7,793 nucleotides of DNA from a bacterium (GTDB lineage Bacteria; Sumerlaeota; Sumerlaeia; MVZB01), in NCBI GenBank assembly GCA_023480605.1, contig JAMCWS010000168.1:1-7793 (forward strand), in the 5' to 3' direction. Shown here one piece after another: positions 6,541 to 7,793 of this stretch. The first letter of the stretch is position 1. Each line of letters opens with the position of its first letter. The notes under the pieces are model-generated. The model searched no databases, was not told the DNA's origin, and worked only from the letters and a program-made list of their open reading frames with translations. Both the position numbers and the translations under genes were made by a program.

Positions 6541-7793
6541 ATGGAGACGATCAAACGCAGGCAATTCCTTCAGAAGAGCTCGATGTTGGCGCTGGGCGTG
6601 ACCGCGGCCGGCGAACCCGGCAAGGCCGCGGCCGAGAAGACCGTTGCGCCCCGGCCCCGGCCGGCCCGCGCTCCCGGCAAAAAACCACAGCGACCCAACA
6701 TCATCCACATCATCGTCCACGACCTCGGCAACAGCCTGGCCTGCCTCGGTTACCCCGACGTCCAAACCCCCAACCTGGACGCGCTGGCCGCCGAGGGCGT
6801 GCGCTTTACCAACCACTTCTGCAATTCGACGGCGTGTAGTCCGGCGCGTGGCTGCCTGATGACCGGCCGTTACGCGCACGCCAACGGCCTCATCTCTCTG
6901 GCCCACATGGGCATCGTCCTGCCCGAGAGCGAACAGACGATTGTCGACGTCATGAACGGGGCGGGTTACGAAACCTACAACTTCGGCACCCAGCACGAGC
7001 GCGCGCGACAAAAAAATCGCTACAAACACCTCGACAAGGTGGAGTGCATGTACGTCGAGGACATGGCGAACAACATGATCGACTTCCTGAAACATCATAA
7101 GCCGTCGGACGGACCGTTCTACGCCAACGGCGGAACCTTCGATGTCCACCAGCCCTGGAACACCCGCCTTAAGCTCGGTCCGAAGCCCGGCACGCACGCG
7201 CCGATCGATCTCGGCCCGGAACGGCGGGCCTTCCAGGCGCGCTACAAGGCCGACGAACTGACCATCCCGCCCTTTTTGCCCGATATGCCGCATTTCCGCC
7301 AGGAATTGCGCCAGTTTTATGGCATCATCAGCCACATGGACGCCCAGATCGGCCGCATCCTCGACACGCTCAAGGAAACCGGGCTCGATCAGGACACGCT
7401 GGTGTATTTCACCACCGATCACGGGATCGGCTTCCCGCGCGCAAAGGGCACCCTTTACGACCCGGGCCTCACCACGGCGATGATCATGCGCTGGCCGGGC
7501 CGCTTCAAGGCCGGCCTGGAGTGCCCGCACCCGACCTCGCACGTCGACCTGCTGCCGACGCTCATGGAACTTCTCGACCTGCCGATCCCCGAGCGCGTCC
7601 AGGGGCGCAGTTACGCGCCGTCCCTGCTGGGCCGGGCGTATTCGCCCGCCGAGTGTCTGTTCATGGAGCGCAACTTCCACGGCGATTTCGACCCGATGCG
7701 GGCCGTGCGCACCGGCCGCCACAAACTGATCCGCAACTTCTCCGAACGCCCCCGGTTCAGGTATCCGTGGGAGATGAAGGAGGGGGACGCGCC
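6541..7793 (+). CDS. Type I sulfatase, heparan-N-sulfatase-like (3' partial), Tat-exported
   Basis: An open frame runs from ATG 6541 to the window end (417 full codons) without a stop; the gene continues outside. The N-terminus METIKRRQFLQKSS carries a twin-arginine motif (Arg6-Arg7, then Q-F-L) and a short hydrophobic stretch, a Tat signal. The formylglycine motif is Cys99-Ser-Pro-Ala-Arg103 within FCNSTACSPARGCLMTGRYAH. It is Cys-type, so it needs a formylglycine-generating enzyme, not seen here. Other marks are NIIHIIVHDLG (53-63) on the first strand, FDVHQPW with His203, FTTDHG with Asp293-His294, and PRAKGTLYDPG with Lys302. The VHDLG and fPRAKGTLYDPG patterns resemble N-sulfoglucosamine sulfohydrolase-like sulfatases (SulfAtlas S1_8-like, by recollection). 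His60 takes the place of the first Asp of the usual Asp-Asp metal pair. An AAAAGG site (6527-6532) lies eight bases before the ATG. It would remove sulfate from a glycan outside the cytoplasm. Confidence 0.93.
   Translation, partial: METIKRRQFLQKSSMLALGVTAAGEPGKAAAEKTVAPRPRPARAPGKKPQRPNIIHIIVHDLGNSLACLGYPDVQTPNLDALAAEGVRFTNHFCNSTACSPARGCLMTGRYAHANGLISLAHMGIVLPESEQTIVDVMNGAGYETYNFGTQHERARQKNRYKHLDKVECMYVEDMANNMIDFLKHHKPSDGPFYANGGTFDVHQPWNTRLKLGPKPGTHAPIDLGPERRAFQARYKADELTIPPFLPDMPHFRQELRQFYGIISHMDAQIGRILDTLKETGLDQDTLVYFTTDHGIGFPRAKGTLYDPGLTTAMIMRWPGRFKAGLECPHPTSHVDLLPTLMELLDLPIPERVQGRSYAPSLLGRAYSPAECLFMERNFHGDFDPMRAVRTGRHKLIRNFSERPRFRYPWEMKEGDA

Noticed and set aside
6373..7722. Long open frame on the - strand (449 codons)
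   Set aside because: It lies antisense to the clear sulfatase gene and extends into the AACCAC-type repeat. The translation has no family resemblance and reflects GC-rich codon bias.

Overview
The window is GC-rich bacterial DNA carrying five genes, all on the + strand. The first and last run off the window edges. The predicted products are: an FAD-dependent oxidoreductase with a C-terminal discoidin-like domain (5' end missing), a DUF4434 glycosidase-like TIM-barrel protein, an N-acylglucosamine 2-epimerase (AGE/RenBP) family protein, an exported GH5-like (clan GH-A) glycoside hydrolase, and a Tat-exported type I sulfatase of the heparan-N-sulfatase-like kind (3' end missing). This gene content, especially the Cys-type sulfatase and the FAD_oxidored protein with a carbohydrate-binding-like tail, resembles carbohydrate-degrading loci of Planctomycetes, Lentisphaerae, Verrucomicrobia, Hydrogenedentes or Sumerlaeota. 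No marker gene is present, so the phylum is an inference.

Layout: oxidoreductase 1-2141; gap of 152 bp; DUF4434 protein 2294-3220; gap of 72 bp; epimerase 3293-4489; gap of 79 bp; GH5-like hydrolase 4569-6245; gap of 295 bp; sulfatase 6541-7793. The first four genes could be one transcription unit. The 295-bp gap may separate the sulfatase.

The genes fit a catabolic locus for a sulfated or amino-sugar-containing glycan. The sulfatase would remove sulfate outside the cytoplasm, the GH5-like enzyme would cut glycosidic bonds there, and the epimerase would interconvert a released sugar in the cytosol. The roles of the DUF4434 protein and the oxidoreductase are not known. The substrate cannot be read from sequence, and no transporter or regulator is in the window.

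The most unusual feature is between the genes. Every gap holds a short-period repeat, and each is either folded back on itself or paired with an inverted partner. There are three unrelated families: a 9-bp ATGGGACNN array forming a nested hairpin around a perfect palindrome (2171-2271); a hexamer array of the CGATTA/CGATCA type placed in inverted orientation on both sides of the epimerase gene (3250-3283 and 4484-4511), the second copy supplying that gene's stop codon; and an AACCACNGAGGCAC-type inverted repeat enclosing a cUUCGg hairpin (6285-6415).
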